From contig CABXRS010000004.1 of NCBI GenBank assembly GCA_902514665.1, positions 1 to 64,000 on the forward strand: 64,000 nucleotides of DNA, read 5' to 3'. The stretch is from an uncultured Pelagibacteraceae bacterium. Lineage in GTDB: Bacteria > Pseudomonadota > Alphaproteobacteria > Pelagibacterales > Pelagibacteraceae. The notes beneath the pieces are model-generated. The model had not been told where the DNA came from and did no database searches. It saw only the letters and a list, made by a program, of their open reading frames with translations. Position 1 is the first letter of the stretch; each line of letters begins with the position of its first letter. The translations under genes were made by a program, and so were the position numbers. This document shows, one piece after another, positions 1 to 8,478 of this stretch.

Positions 1-2238
1 GTTCTAACAGCTCATCCTACAGAGGTGAAAAGAAGAACTTTAATTCAAAAATATCATAAAATTATTGAAATTTTAGAGCAGAGAGACCTTTTTAAATCTT
101 ATCCCTCAAAAATTAAAATATTAGATAAACAATTGCGAGATGAATTTTCAATTATTTGGAACACAGATGATCTTAAAAGAACAAAACCGACACCATTTGA
201 TGAGGCAAGGTGGGGTCTAGCAATTATAGAGGATAGTCTTTGGGACACAATTCCAAAAGTATATAGAAGATTGAATTCTATTTTTGTTAAAAATATGAAC
301 AAAGGTTTACCAAAAAATTTTAATCCCATTCAATTTGGGTCATGGATGGGTGGTGATAGAGATGGAAATCCAAATGTAACATCTCAAGTTACCAAACAAG
401 TGATTTTATTATCAAGATGGGAAGCTGCAAAACTTTACGAAAAAACGTTGACTAAAATTATTAGATCTTACTCCATGAAAAAATGTTCAAAAAAAATATC
501 CAATCAAGTAGGAAAGTCTTTCGAACCTTATCGTGTCTTTCTAAGACCTCTAAGAGACAAAATAAGGTTGACTCATAGATCTATTGAACAATACTTAATT
601 GACAAAAAACCTTTGAACCAAAAAATTTTATTAAGATCCACTGAAGAAATCTTAAAGCCTTTAAGAGTTGTAAGAGAGTCGTTAGAGCAAAATCAAAATG
701 AAAATATTGCTAGTGGAGATTTGTTAGATCTTATGAGAAGAGCAAAGTGCTTTGGTATAAATCTAGCTAGATTAGATATTAGACAAGAGTCCTCGAGACA
801 TACTCAATTAATCGCTGAGTTAGTTAAAAAAAAATTTAATAGAAATTATTATAAATTTTCTGAGGATGAAAAAATTAATTTCTTAAAATCTAAATTACTT
901 TCAAAAAATAATTGTATAAACAATTTTAAATTTTCTAATAAAGAAAATAATGAAGTTTGGTCCACATTTAAAATACTTGCTGACGAACCTTCTGAATGTT
1001 TAGGTGCCTATGTGATTTCAATGACCACTTCTGCATCTGAAATTTTAGCAGTTTCATTTCTTCAAAAAGAAGCAAAAATAAAGCATAAATTAAGAGTTGT
1101 TCCGTTATTTGAAACGTTAGATGATTTAGTCAATGCAAGTAAAATAATCAAAAATTTGTTTTCAAAAAAATGGTACAGAAAATTAATAAACAATAAACAA
1201 GAAGTAATGATAGGTTACTCTGACTCTAGCAAAGATGCAGGTAAAATATGTGCAAGCTGGCATCAATATAAAGCGCAGGAGCAGATTGTTAAATTAGCAA
1301 AAAAATATAGCGTTAATACCAGTTTTTTTCATGGAAGAGGAGGTTCGCCAGGAAGAGGCGGAGGACCAATTCAAGCAACCCTAAGATCTCAACCACCAAA
1401 TTCTGTAAATGGAAAAATAAGAATTACAGACCAAGGTGAAGTTATTCAGCAAAAATATGGTTATGAACCAATTGCTGAATATAATTTGTGTAGTTACATT
1501 GGGGCAGTAACTGAGGCAACATTAAATCCACCACCAACACCAAAAACTGATTGGAGGTCACTAATTGAAAAAATGTCAGATATTTCAAAAAGTTCATATA
1601 GAAAAAATATCAATCAAAGTTCAGAATTTATAAAATATTTTAAAAATGTCACACCTCATCAAGCACTTGGTAAATTATCTATTGGATCCAGACCATCAAA
1701 AAGAAAGAATTTAGATAATATTAAAAGTTTGCGAGCTATACCTTGGGTATTCGCATGGACACAGATTAGATTAATGTTACCTGCGTGGTTAGGTAGCGCT
1801 GAAGCTTTAAGATATGCTTATATAAAAAAGTTTAGAAGGACTTTAATAGATATGGAAAAAAATTGGCCCTTTTTCAATTCAATGTTAGATATACTTGATA
1901 TGGTAATTACAAAAGCTGATCCAGAAATTTCAAAAATTTATGAGAAATACTTAGCAAATGAAAAACTAAAAAGAGTTGGAAAAAAACTTAGATTTCAATT
2001 TGAAGTAATAAAAAAATTAAATAAAAAAATTACTACAAAAGAAATTTTATTAACACGAAAACAATCTAGAGCATTAATAATTGTAAGAAATATATATTCA
2101 GAAGTACTAAATATCATACAGCCCATTGTGATCCACAAGCTTAAAAAAAATAAAAAAATATCTGATAAAAAAGATTTAAATGATGCACTTTTAACTTCAA
2201 TCGCAGGTATATCTGCAGCCATGAAAAATACTGGGTAA
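1..2238 (+). CDS. ppc: Phosphoenolpyruvate carboxylase, 5'-truncated by the window edge
   Basis: This enzyme carboxylates phosphoenolpyruvate to oxaloacetate and so refills the TCA cycle in the cytoplasm. The reading frame is already open at base 1 and encodes TAHPTE within its first eight residues, the strand with the catalytic histidine. FGSWMGGDRDGNP follows near residue 115, FHGRGGSPGRGGGP near residue 445, and the C-terminus ends AAMKNTG, as expected for this family. About 745 codons are present against a usual 880-930, so the N-terminal part lies upstream of the window. An internal ATG at position 25 is not the real start, because the essential histidine lies before it. The stop overlaps the next start as TAATG. 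Confidence 0.97.
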   Translation, partial: VLTAHPTEVKRRTLIQKYHKIIEILEQRDLFKSYPSKIKILDKQLRDEFSIIWNTDDLKRTKPTPFDEARWGLAIIEDSLWDTIPKVYRRLNSIFVKNMNKGLPKNFNPIQFGSWMGGDRDGNPNVTSQVTKQVILLSRWEAAKLYEKTLTKIIRSYSMKKCSKKISNQVGKSFEPYRVFLRPLRDKIRLTHRSIEQYLIDKKPLNQKILLRSTEEILKPLRVVRESLEQNQNENIASGDLLDLMRRAKCFGINLARLDIRQESSRHTQLIAELVKKKFNRNYYKFSEDEKINFLKSKLLSKNNCINNFKFSNKENNEVWSTFKILADEPSECLGAYVISMTTSASEILAVSFLQKEAKIKHKLRVVPLFETLDDLVNASKIIKNLFSKKWYRKLINNKQEVMIGYSDSSKDAGKICASWHQYKAQEQIVKLAKKYSVNTSFFHGRGGSPGRGGGPIQATLRSQPPNSVNGKIRITDQGEVIQQKYGYEPIAEYNLCSYIGAVTEATLNPPPTPKTDWRSLIEKMSDISKSSYRKNINQSSEFIKYFKNVTPHQALGKLSIGSRPSKRKNLDNIKSLRAIPWVFAWTQIRLMLPAWLGSAEALRYAYIKKFRRTLIDMEKNWPFFNSMLDILDMVITKADPEISKIYEKYLANEKLKRVGKKLRFQFEVIKKLNKKITTKEILLTRKQSRALIIVRNIYSEVLNIIQPIVIHKLKKNKKISDKKDLNDALLTSIAGISAAMKNTG

Positions 2239-2945
2239 TGTTTGAGTTTTTAATAGCTTTTGGTGCAGGATTAATAAGTTTTTTATCACCCTGTGTGTTA
2301 CCTTTAATTCCAGGATATGTTTCGTATATTTCGGGCCAATCACTTCAAGAAATATTAGAGTCAAAAAAAACAAATTTTTTTCCTCTTGTCTTATTTTGTT
2401 TAGGGTTTTCAACTGTATTTGTATTATTAGGCGCTTCGGCATCTTTTTTAGGGCAAGCACTTTTACAAAACTCTGAAATTCTACGAATTATTGCAGGAAT
2501 AATTATTGTAATATTTTCATTTCAGTTACTAGGTATAATTAATATTTCTTATCTAAATTTTGAAAAAAGATTTGATGCAAAAGAGTCTAGAAATATTTTG
2601 TTTCCATATGTAATTGGTCTTGCATTTGGTTTTGGGTGGACTCCTTGTATTGGACCTATTTTAGGCTCCATCTTAGCTTTAGCCTCTATTGAAGAAACAT
2701 TATCAAGAGCAATAATATTACTAATATCTTACTCTTTAGGTCTTGCTATACCTTTTGTATTGTCAGGATATTTAATTCAAAGATTTTTATTATTTTCTAA
2801 AAATTTTAGAAAAAACATAAATTTAATCTCAAAAATAGGTGGAATAACTCTTTTAGTTACAGGTATTTTAATTTTAACTAATCAATTACAGGCAATTGGT
2901 TTTTATATAATTAAAGTTTTTCCTTTTATGCAAAATTTCGGCTAA
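2238..2945 (+). CDS. ccdA: Cytochrome c biogenesis protein CcdA (thiol-electron transporter)
   Basis: This is an inner-membrane protein that carries reducing equivalents from cytoplasmic thioredoxin to periplasmic thiol proteins used in cytochrome c maturation. The 235-residue length and about six hydrophobic segments fit CcdA rather than full-length DsbD. Two family cysteines are visible: Cys19 in SPCVLPLIPGY and Cys137 in GWTPCIGP. It starts on the last base of the ppc stop (TAATG), so the two are probably translationally coupled, although their functions are unrelated. Confidence 0.93.
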   Translation: MFEFLIAFGAGLISFLSPCVLPLIPGYVSYISGQSLQEILESKKTNFFPLVLFCLGFSTVFVLLGASASFLGQALLQNSEILRIIAGIIIVIFSFQLLGIINISYLNFEKRFDAKESRNILFPYVIGLAFGFGWTPCIGPILGSILALASIEETLSRAIILLISYSLGLAIPFVLSGYLIQRFLLFSKNFRKNINLISKIGGITLLVTGILILTNQLQAIGFYIIKVFPFMQNFG

Positions 2946-2954
2946 AAAGAAGAG

Positions 2955-3542
2955 ATGAAAATCTATCAGATAGACTCAAGTGCGAGAAAAAAAGGCTCAA
3001 CCTCAAGAGCTTTAGCCAAAAAATTATTAGATAAAATAAAGAAGCCTGGAGATGAAGTTTTATACAGGGATTTAGATGAAGAAATGCTTTTTGTAAGTGG
3101 CCTTACTGAGTCAGGGATGAAAATTGATGAAAAAGATCAAACGGAACATCATAAAAAAATGTTTGAATTATCAGATCAACTTGTAAAAGAACTTAAGGAA
3201 AGTGATATTATTATTATTTCAGCTCCAATTTATAATTACGGTCCACCGGCTACATTAAAAGCTTGGTCAGACCTGGCAGCTAGAATTGGAGAAACTTTTA
3301 AGTTTAAACCCAATGGAAGAAGAGAAGGACTACTAAAAAATAAACAAGCTTATTTAGTAATCACTTCAGGTGGCACAAAACTTAACAGTGCTGAAGATTT
3401 TTTAACTCCATGGCTAAAATTTATTTTAAATTTTTTTGGAATAGAGAAGGTAGAAGTAATCAGTGCTGATCAAATGGCTCTTGATTATGATAAATCGATT
3501 AAAGCTGCAGAAGCACAAATTGAGAGTTTATTCAAAAATTGA
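2955..3542 (+). CDS. Flavodoxin-fold NAD(P)H:quinone oxidoreductase / FMN azoreductase-like
   Basis: This is a 195-residue cytoplasmic flavodoxin-like protein. The N-terminal phosphate-binding loop (SSARKKGSTSRALA), the segment APIYNYGPPATLKAWSDLAAR near residues 90-110 and the later VITSGGT match FMN-dependent NADH azoreductases, which reduce quinones or azo compounds by two electrons. The ATG lies ten bases after the ccdA stop and is preceded by AAGAAGAG, so it is likely the last gene of the ppc-ccdA unit. The physiological substrate cannot be read from the sequence. Confidence 0.82.
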   Translation: MKIYQIDSSARKKGSTSRALAKKLLDKIKKPGDEVLYRDLDEEMLFVSGLTESGMKIDEKDQTEHHKKMFELSDQLVKELKESDIIIISAPIYNYGPPATLKAWSDLAARIGETFKFKPNGRREGLLKNKQAYLVITSGGTKLNSAEDFLTPWLKFILNFFGIEKVEVISADQMALDYDKSIKAAEAQIESLFKN

Positions 3543-3600
3543 AAGATATAAATTAAAAAATTAGCTTTAACCAAAATTAATTTGATAGTAAGAGTTCATT

Positions 3601-4404
3601 GTGCATTATTTAGATAAAAAAAAATACAAAATATTTGCTAATTTTTTAAATCAATTAGCAAAAGAACTTACTAATTTTTATTATTCTAAATTAAATAGAA
3701 CTTTTAAAGTTTCAAATAAACTAAAAGGAAAAGGCTACGACCCCGTAACAACATCAGACAAGGCCTTTGAAAAATTTATAAGATTAAAAATAAAAAAAAA
3801 ATTTCCAAATCATCAAATAATAGGAGAAGAGTTTGGACATAAAAAATCAAAGAGTGAATTTACCTGGGTAATTGATCCTATAGATGGAACAAGATCATTT
3901 GTAATAGGAAATCCTACTTGGAGTAATTTAATTTCTTTAAATTATAAAGGTACTCCAGTTTTAGGATTAGCTAATTTTCCAGTTTTGAAAAAATATTATT
4001 TAAATTATTCTGATAAATCAGCGTATGTAGTAGAAAATGGAAAAAAAAGAAAAATTCATGTAAATAAAAAAGCTACTTTTAGAAATGTTAGAGTGTCTGC
4101 AGCATTTCATGGATCTTTATCTTTAAATAAACAAAAAAAAATTCCTCAAATTTTAAAATTAATGCAGTTTCCGTGCAGTGATGCTTTAAGCTACTCACAT
4201 TTAGCTGAGGGTAGACTGGATATTGTTATTCAATGTTCTAACAAAATTTGGGATATTCATCCATTAATACCAGTTATTAAAGCTGCAGGCGGATACTTAA
4301 ACACTTGGAATAATAAAGATGCAATTAAAGGTGGCAACATTTTAGTTTCCTCGAATAAAACTATTCATCAAAAATTTTTGAAATTACTAAAACCTGTTAG
4401 TTAA
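3601..4404 (+). CDS. hisN: Inositol-monophosphatase-family phosphatase, probable histidinol-phosphatase
   Basis: This belongs to the lithium-sensitive, Mg-dependent phosphatase family. The metal-binding motifs are intact: GEEFG near residue 76, DPIDGT at residues 92-97, and Asp218 in WDIHPL. The sequence DGTRSFVIGNPTW is typical of the HisN branch, which removes phosphate from histidinol phosphate in histidine synthesis. The start is GTG, preceded by AAGAG at suitable spacing; no better in-frame start exists nearby. No other his gene adjoins it, so the substrate is assigned from family resemblance only. Confidence 0.8.
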   Translation: MHYLDKKKYKIFANFLNQLAKELTNFYYSKLNRTFKVSNKLKGKGYDPVTTSDKAFEKFIRLKIKKKFPNHQIIGEEFGHKKSKSEFTWVIDPIDGTRSFVIGNPTWSNLISLNYKGTPVLGLANFPVLKKYYLNYSDKSAYVVENGKKRKIHVNKKATFRNVRVSAAFHGSLSLNKQKKIPQILKLMQFPCSDALSYSHLAEGRLDIVIQCSNKIWDIHPLIPVIKAAGGYLNTWNNKDAIKGGNILVSSNKTIHQKFLKLLKPVS

Positions 4405-4416
4405 TTTTAGTTAATT

Positions 4417-4770
4417 ATGAATTTAGAGTATATTTTTAAAATATTGCATAAAGAAGAGTGGACTAAAGCAAAAAATAGTGGTGTTTATTCTGGTTCATCA
4501 AAGGATTTAGAGGATGGATATATTCATTTTTCTGAGGAGGATCAAGTTTTAGAAACTTTAAAAAAATACTACTCTAAACAGAATGATTTAATCTTATTAA
4601 AAGTACATACTTTACATCTTGATCATTTACTTTGGGAGCAAGCCTCTAATGGTGATATGTATCCTCATTTATATTCGCCTCTTGATATAAAAAATGTGAA
4701 AGATGAATTTGAATTAATCTTGAATGAAAATGGAATTCATCAATTACCAGAAAATTTTAAAAACTATTAA
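4417..4770 (+). CDS. DUF952 family protein
   Basis: This is a small 117-residue cytoplasmic protein. The sequence EEWTKAKNSGVYSGSS followed by GYIHFS, and the later LLWEQASNGDMYPHLY, fit the DUF952 family, whose fold resembles ADP-ribosyltransferases. No biochemical role is established for the family that can be carried over here. It starts 12 bases after the hisN-like stop without a clear Shine-Dalgarno sequence and converges on the SMR operon. Confidence 0.75.
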   Translation: MNLEYIFKILHKEEWTKAKNSGVYSGSSKDLEDGYIHFSEEDQVLETLKKYYSKQNDLILLKVHTLHLDHLLWEQASNGDMYPHLYSPLDIKNVKDEFELILNENGIHQLPENFKNY

Positions 4771-4776
4771 AGTTTA

Positions 4777-5112
4777 TTAACTTATTCTACCCAAATAATT
4801 GACCATCACTACACCAATTATAATTAATATTATTCCAATTATTCCATAGATATTTGGAATTTGGTTAAATTTAAGTACAGCAAATAGAACAACCCCTGTT
4901 ACAGTTAATCCACTATAAGTAGAATAAGCAAACCCAACGGGAAGAGCAGACATAGCCTTCGCTATTGAAAACATAGTAATACACATAAATAATATACATA
5001 AGAACGATGGAGTAAATTTTGTAAAACCATCAGAAATTTTAGCAAGACTGTTTGAGGCTATTCCAAATATAATCCCATTTGCTAAAAATAAATATCCTAA
5101 AAAAGGTTTCAT
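4777..5112 (-). CDS. SMR (EmrE)-family small membrane transporter, variant lacking the key glutamate
   Basis: This is a 111-residue protein with four membrane segments and the size and pattern of small multidrug resistance proteins. SNSLAKISDGFTKFTPS aligns with the end of EmrE helix 1, and PVGFAYSTYSGL with the helix 3 signature. The membrane-embedded Glu14 of EmrE, which binds protons and drugs, aligns with Gly17 here, and the helix 3 tryptophan is replaced by tyrosine. It is therefore SMR-like in fold but probably not a classical proton/drug antiporter. It is the third gene of a tight operon, two bases after the DUF2798 gene; the first gene (5342-5674) is a second SMR protein with the same change. 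Confidence 0.8.
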   Translation of the reverse strand: MKPFLGYLFLANGIIFGIASNSLAKISDGFTKFTPSFLCILFMCITMFSIAKAMSALPVGFAYSTYSGLTVTGVVLFAVLKFNQIPNIYGIIGIILIIIGVVMVNYLGRIS

Positions 5113-5114
5113 AG

Positions 5115-5339
5115 TTAATCTATTGTAATTTTATCTATGAGAGATCTTATCATTGGTGCTATTAAAATAGCAGCTATTAGAGCAACAGGAAAAGCAAACA
5201 TCCAAGAATAAAACCACCTTCCAAAAAATCCATCTGTTAAACTTGTATTAACAGCTACAACAACACCACTCATAATTAAACTCATTCCAAAAGACATTAA
5301 GAAAATAAAAATAAATTGTGCATATTTTTTTTTAATCAT
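5115..5339 (-). CDS. DUF2798 small membrane protein
   Basis: This 74-residue protein has two predicted membrane helices (residues about 8-30 and 42-66) and a basic N-terminus, and matches the DUF2798 pattern (GFFGRWFYSWMFAFPVALI). The family has no established function. It is sandwiched with two-base gaps between two SMR-like genes, which suggests co-translation and perhaps a shared membrane complex. That last point is inference from layout only. Confidence 0.75.
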   Translation of the reverse strand: MIKKKYAQFIFIFLMSFGMSLIMSGVVVAVNTSLTDGFFGRWFYSWMFAFPVALIAAILIAPMIRSLIDKITID

Positions 5340-5341
5340 AT

Positions 5342-5674
5342 TTAATTATTTCCTAATAAGTTAACCATTAACACTCCAATGATTATCAGAGCTAATCCAA
5401 TTAATGAATATAAATTTGGTATCTGATTAAATCTGATAACACCAACGATTACAGTTGCTATGATTGTTAATCCTGCAAATGACGCATAGGTTATTCCCAT
5501 TGGTATATTTTTCATCACCAAAGAAAGTGCATACATACATAGAACTATAGTAATTGCTGTAATGATACTTGGAAAGAGAAGGGTAAATCCATCAGCACTT
5601 TTTGCAAAACTATTTGAAGTAACACCTAGGAAAACAGCAATTCCTAGAAAAAGATAGGAAGTAGCGAGACTCAT
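5342..5674 (-). CDS. SMR (EmrE)-family small membrane transporter, second variant
   Basis: This is a 110-residue, four-helix SMR-like protein, paralogous to the one at 4777-5112. TSNSFAKSADGFTLLFPS and PMGITYASFAGLT mark helices 1 and 3. As in its partner, glycine (Gly17) stands where EmrE has the essential Glu14, and the conserved helix 3 tryptophan is replaced by phenylalanine. Paired SMR genes often encode heterodimers; here the pair is separated by a DUF2798 gene. Confidence 0.8.
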   Translation of the reverse strand: MSLATSYLFLGIAVFLGVTSNSFAKSADGFTLLFPSIITAITIVLCMYALSLVMKNIPMGITYASFAGLTIIATVIVGVIRFNQIPNLYSLIGLALIIIGVLMVNLLGNN

Positions 5675-5712
5675 TTAGTAACTTTAAATGAAATCTCGCT
5701 AAATTTATATAA

Positions 5713-6033
5713 TTATTTAGGTATTGGAGTAGCGCCTGTCTCCAAGCTTGCTATTTTGCCATCTTTATATTTGTAAACAGCCATCACAGCTTCAACATTA
5801 CCATCATTAAATGTTACAAAAGCATGATGAACACCTACTTCATCATTTTCGTAAACTATTCTTACTTTATCTTGATTAATGTCACCACTCATAGCCCACT
5901 TCATTACGTCACTTTTAGTTAAAACATTTCCTGACTTATGCATTGTAAATTTAAAATCATCATGCAAAAGTTCATTCATTGCTGCTTCATCTTTGTTTTT
6001 CAAAGCAGCGCTATATTTTTCTAATATCGACAT
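5713..6033 (-). CDS. NTF2-like (SnoaL/DUF4440-type) small protein
   Basis: This 106-residue protein has the NTF2-like cone fold pattern: an N-terminal helix pair (YSAALKNKDEAAMNELLHDDFKF) followed by a curved sheet ending in VYKYKDGKIASLE. Members are enzymes or ligand-binding proteins, and the substrate cannot be inferred. The ATG is preceded by AAGGAG, which overlaps the last codons of the DUF1330 gene three bases upstream, so the two are probably coupled. Confidence 0.72.
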   Translation of the reverse strand: MSILEKYSAALKNKDEAAMNELLHDDFKFTMHKSGNVLTKSDVMKWAMSGDINQDKVRIVYENDEVGVHHAFVTFNDGNVEAVMAVYKYKDGKIASLETGATPIPK

Positions 6034-6035
6034 TT

Positions 6036-6326
6036 TTATGCTCCTTGTATTATTATCCCATTAGTATTTGCGTTAACTAATCGGATTTTTTTTATTGGTT
6101 GATATTCTTCCGAATTGTACCATTCCAATGCTTTTTCATAAGAAGGAAACTTTATTACTACAGTTCTGCTATATTGCCAAGTTCCTTCAATAATTTGGTT
6201 TGTGCCTCCTCTAACTATGTAATCACCACCAAATTTTTCTGCAATTGGTTTAACTTTTTCAACATATTCCTTGTAATCTTCTGGATGAGTTACCTCTATG
6301 TTAAAAATAGCATAGCCAGCTTGCAT
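6036..6326 (-). CDS. DUF1330 family protein
   Basis: This is a 96-residue dimeric alpha/beta-barrel type protein. The segment YKEYVEKVKPIAEKFGGDYIVRGG and the later VVIKFPSYEKALEWYNSEEYQPIKKIR are the standard DUF1330 features. The family has no settled activity. It lies in a run of small soluble proteins, between another probable alpha/beta-barrel protein and an NTF2-like protein. Confidence 0.83.
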   Translation of the reverse strand: MQAGYAIFNIEVTHPEDYKEYVEKVKPIAEKFGGDYIVRGGTNQIIEGTWQYSRTVVIKFPSYEKALEWYNSEEYQPIKKIRLVNANTNGIIIQGA

Positions 6327-6340
6327 TTTTAATTATTAAC

Positions 6341-6631
6341 TTAAAGAGTTATCTCAGACATTTCCCAAAGCTGAGAACTTTCGATGCATTCTTCATAAAT
6401 CGCTTTACCTTCAGGATGATTTCCAGATACAAACTCTTTCATTCCAGCTTCATTGTGAACTGTAACCTTAAACAACATGCCTGTTTTATCTGGTTTCATT
6501 GCACCTATAGTTTTTTCTGGGTAGGCAACACTTTTTCTTACACCCATACCTTCATCAGACTGCATCCATCCCATGAAAGTCTCCATTTTACCTTCTTTAA
6601 AATTTACTAATGCTAACATTTCTTTTTCCAT
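6341..6631 (-). CDS. Small uncharacterised protein, possibly dimeric alpha/beta barrel
   Basis: This is a 96-residue protein with no signal peptide or membrane helix. The alternation of strands and helices (MLALVNFKEGKMETFMGWM, then GMLFKVTVHNEAGMKEFV) resembles ferredoxin-like dimeric barrels such as its DUF1330 neighbour, but no diagnostic motif is present. It has a good GGAG site before the ATG and follows a 100-base gap that may hold its promoter. Confidence 0.6.
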   Translation of the reverse strand: MEKEMLALVNFKEGKMETFMGWMQSDEGMGVRKSVAYPEKTIGAMKPDKTGMLFKVTVHNEAGMKEFVSGNHPEGKAIYEECIESSQLWEMSEITL

Positions 6632-6731
6632 TTTTTCTCCTATTGTTAATTTAATATAAAGTTTGTACTACTTTTTTTTATTTATTATTGTAAATCAATC
6701 TAATGATTATTCAATTGTTTCAATAAATTTA

Positions 6732-7217
6732 TTATTTCATTAATGTGTATTCGCCCTTCATAAAATTTGAGGAGTGTACCTTGCCTTCTTGGGCTGAATT
6801 AATTTGTGTATAACCTGTTGTTCCACTACATGTTATTCCTTCATATTTTCCAGTTCCTCCTATACACTTAAATGTACCATTCATTGGCTTTCCTAGTTGG
6901 ATTTCATAATAAGTGAATATTGAATCTCCATCTATTAAATTTATTTTACAATGACCCATTTCAAATCCCTTTCCTGGGATTGTGCCTGCTCCAAGACAAT
7001 ATTGTGATGAGTTATTCAAAAATTTTGTATCTTCTACTGCCATAAATCCACCAATACCTTCATAGGTATAGGTCAGAAAATTACCTTTATCATCATTAAT
7101 TAACTTTCCATCTGCAACAAAAAAACCTTTAAGATCAATTTTTCCTTTATGACCGTCTGCAAAACTTGATGTTGTAAATATTATAAACATCATAATTAAA
7201 TATATTTTTTTCACCAT
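6732..7217 (-). CDS. Secreted protein of unknown function
   Basis: This is a 161-residue protein with an N-terminal signal peptide (KKIYLIMMFIIFTTSSFA, probable cleavage before DGHKG). The mature part is glycine-rich and strand-rich with three cysteines. The segment GGTGKYEGITCSGT near residues 125-140 resembles small lipocalin- or allene-oxide-cyclase-like beta barrels, but the match is weak. It probably acts in the periplasm. It follows the gene at 7237-7506 by about 20 bases. Confidence 0.65.
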   Translation of the reverse strand: MVKKIYLIMMFIIFTTSSFADGHKGKIDLKGFFVADGKLINDDKGNFLTYTYEGIGGFMAVEDTKFLNNSSQYCLGAGTIPGKGFEMGHCKINLIDGDSIFTYYEIQLGKPMNGTFKCIGGTGKYEGITCSGTTGYTQINSAQEGKVHSSNFMKGEYTLMK

Positions 7218-7236
7218 TACCTATCTGTTATTATTT

Positions 7237-7506
7237 TTAGTCTGAACATACAATCATTACTGTTGTCTCTTGTTTATGGCCAGACTCCAGAATTACTTTA
7301 GCATTCTCTGGATTCTGCATAAATTTTTGCATAGTGTCTGCTGCTGGTGTTTCCATCACAATATGTACCTTATTTGGATTTTCTATTTCATTACCAACGT
7401 AAATAGTTTTGATACCTGCTGCTTCTCTTGGGCCAGAGTGTTCATCAAACATTTTTTTCCAGTGAGCCCAGTCATTTACCTCAAAATTACCTACCATTTT
7501 AACCAT
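7237..7506 (-). CDS. Small cytoplasmic protein of unknown function
   Basis: This protein of 89 residues starts MVKMVGNFEVNDW. The frame is open further upstream, but the ATG at 7506 has a strong GGAGG five bases before it, built into the last codons of the preceding gene, so the longer version is not credible. The pattern (WAHWKKMFDEHSGPREAAGI, then HIVMETPAADTMQKFM) again suggests a small alpha/beta barrel. Function unknown. Confidence 0.65.
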   Translation of the reverse strand: MVKMVGNFEVNDWAHWKKMFDEHSGPREAAGIKTIYVGNEIENPNKVHIVMETPAADTMQKFMQNPENAKVILESGHKQETTVMIVCSD

Positions 7507-7507
7507 C

Positions 7508-7894
7508 TTATCCTCCGTAAATTGTTTTTGAAGTTTCCTCCACTTTCTCTTTACCATTTGGTATTAATTTGAAAATAAATGCATAACAATTATCCATTAA
7601 ATTTTCTTGATAAGGTTTACCAAACATTTCATCAACAGTAGAATTTATACTTGAATTTATTTTATCTTCTAAAATGCCCTCATTTGTTAGAAATTCTCTA
7701 GTTACTTTTGCTGCAGCAAGACTATTTTCTTTATAAGCAAGATCTCCATTTGGCAGTTCACCTTGTTTAATAAATTGAGTTGATGTAAAAATTCCAGCAC
7801 ATCTTAAAGTCTCAGATATTTCTTTATTACTTATTTTTGCATGTGAAGTTGCTGTTAGTAAAACCAATAAAAGCGTAAAAATTATTTTTTTCAT
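7508..7894 (-). CDS. Secreted protein of unknown function
   Basis: This is a 128-residue protein with a clear signal peptide (KKIIFTLLLVLLTATSHA, cut before KISNKE). The mature part is mostly helical with two cysteines (near residues 32 and 103) that could form a disulfide. It is the first gene of the minus-strand run and its stop forms the ribosome-binding site of the next gene (GGAGGATAAG then ATG). I recognise no family. Confidence 0.62.
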   Translation of the reverse strand: MKKIIFTLLLVLLTATSHAKISNKEISETLRCAGIFTSTQFIKQGELPNGDLAYKENSLAAAKVTREFLTNEGILEDKINSSINSTVDEMFGKPYQENLMDNCYAFIFKLIPNGKEKVEETSKTIYGG

Positions 7895-8061
7895 TATTTT
7901 TTTCTTATAAGTTTTATTTGATTTAACTATATGAAAAGACTTTTACATTTTCTATAATTAATTTCTTGTGTTTATAACGCGCGACAGATATGCATTTTTA
8001 GAGTAAAAAAAATTTTGATTAAGCTATTATAATTAATTTAAATATTTTATATTAATTATTT

Positions 8062-8478
8062 ATGATCGAAAAATTTAATGGAATTGTTTATTTAATCATT
8101 TTTGTTGTTCATTTCCTTGTTTACGCAGTTTATGCTTTCAGAGCTATAGTAGGAACCAAGAGTTTTATGGATCAATATAATATCGATCATTCGGCAGCTG
8201 TGATTACAAGATTTTTTGGAGCTCCTTTTGTTGGGTCTTTCTTAATGGCTCTTTATATTATGTTCGTCAGAGATGGTGGAGTTAATGGAACTTGGGCATT
8301 CTTTAATTTAGTATTTGTTCAAAATTTAATGTATTTGATATTCGGCATTTATACTATTTACATAAATAAACTTGGACACACTGAAAAGACCAATAGTGAA
8401 GGTGTGATAGCTGCTCTAGTGCTTACAATTTTAAGTGCTATTCTTACTTACGGATTAGCTGATAAAATTTATATTTAA
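8062..8478 (+). CDS. Uncharacterised four-helix membrane protein
   Basis: This is a 138-residue integral membrane protein with hydrophobic segments at about residues 7-27, 50-68, 78-102 and 113-134. No catalytic motif is visible and I do not recognise the family. It is preceded by a 167-base divergent gap shared with the secreted protein at 7894, which probably holds promoters for both. Its stop overlaps the stop of cysK on the other strand by four bases. Confidence 0.65.
   Translation: MIEKFNGIVYLIIFVVHFLVYAVYAFRAIVGTKSFMDQYNIDHSAAVITRFFGAPFVGSFLMALYIMFVRDGGVNGTWAFFNLVFVQNLMYLIFGIYTIYINKLGHTEKTNSEGVIAALVLTILSAILTYGLADKIYI

Noticed and set aside
7895-8061. Small RNA or riboswitch in the 167-base divergent gap
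   Set aside because: No stable stem or known aptamer pattern could be recognised; it is best left as a probable divergent promoter region.
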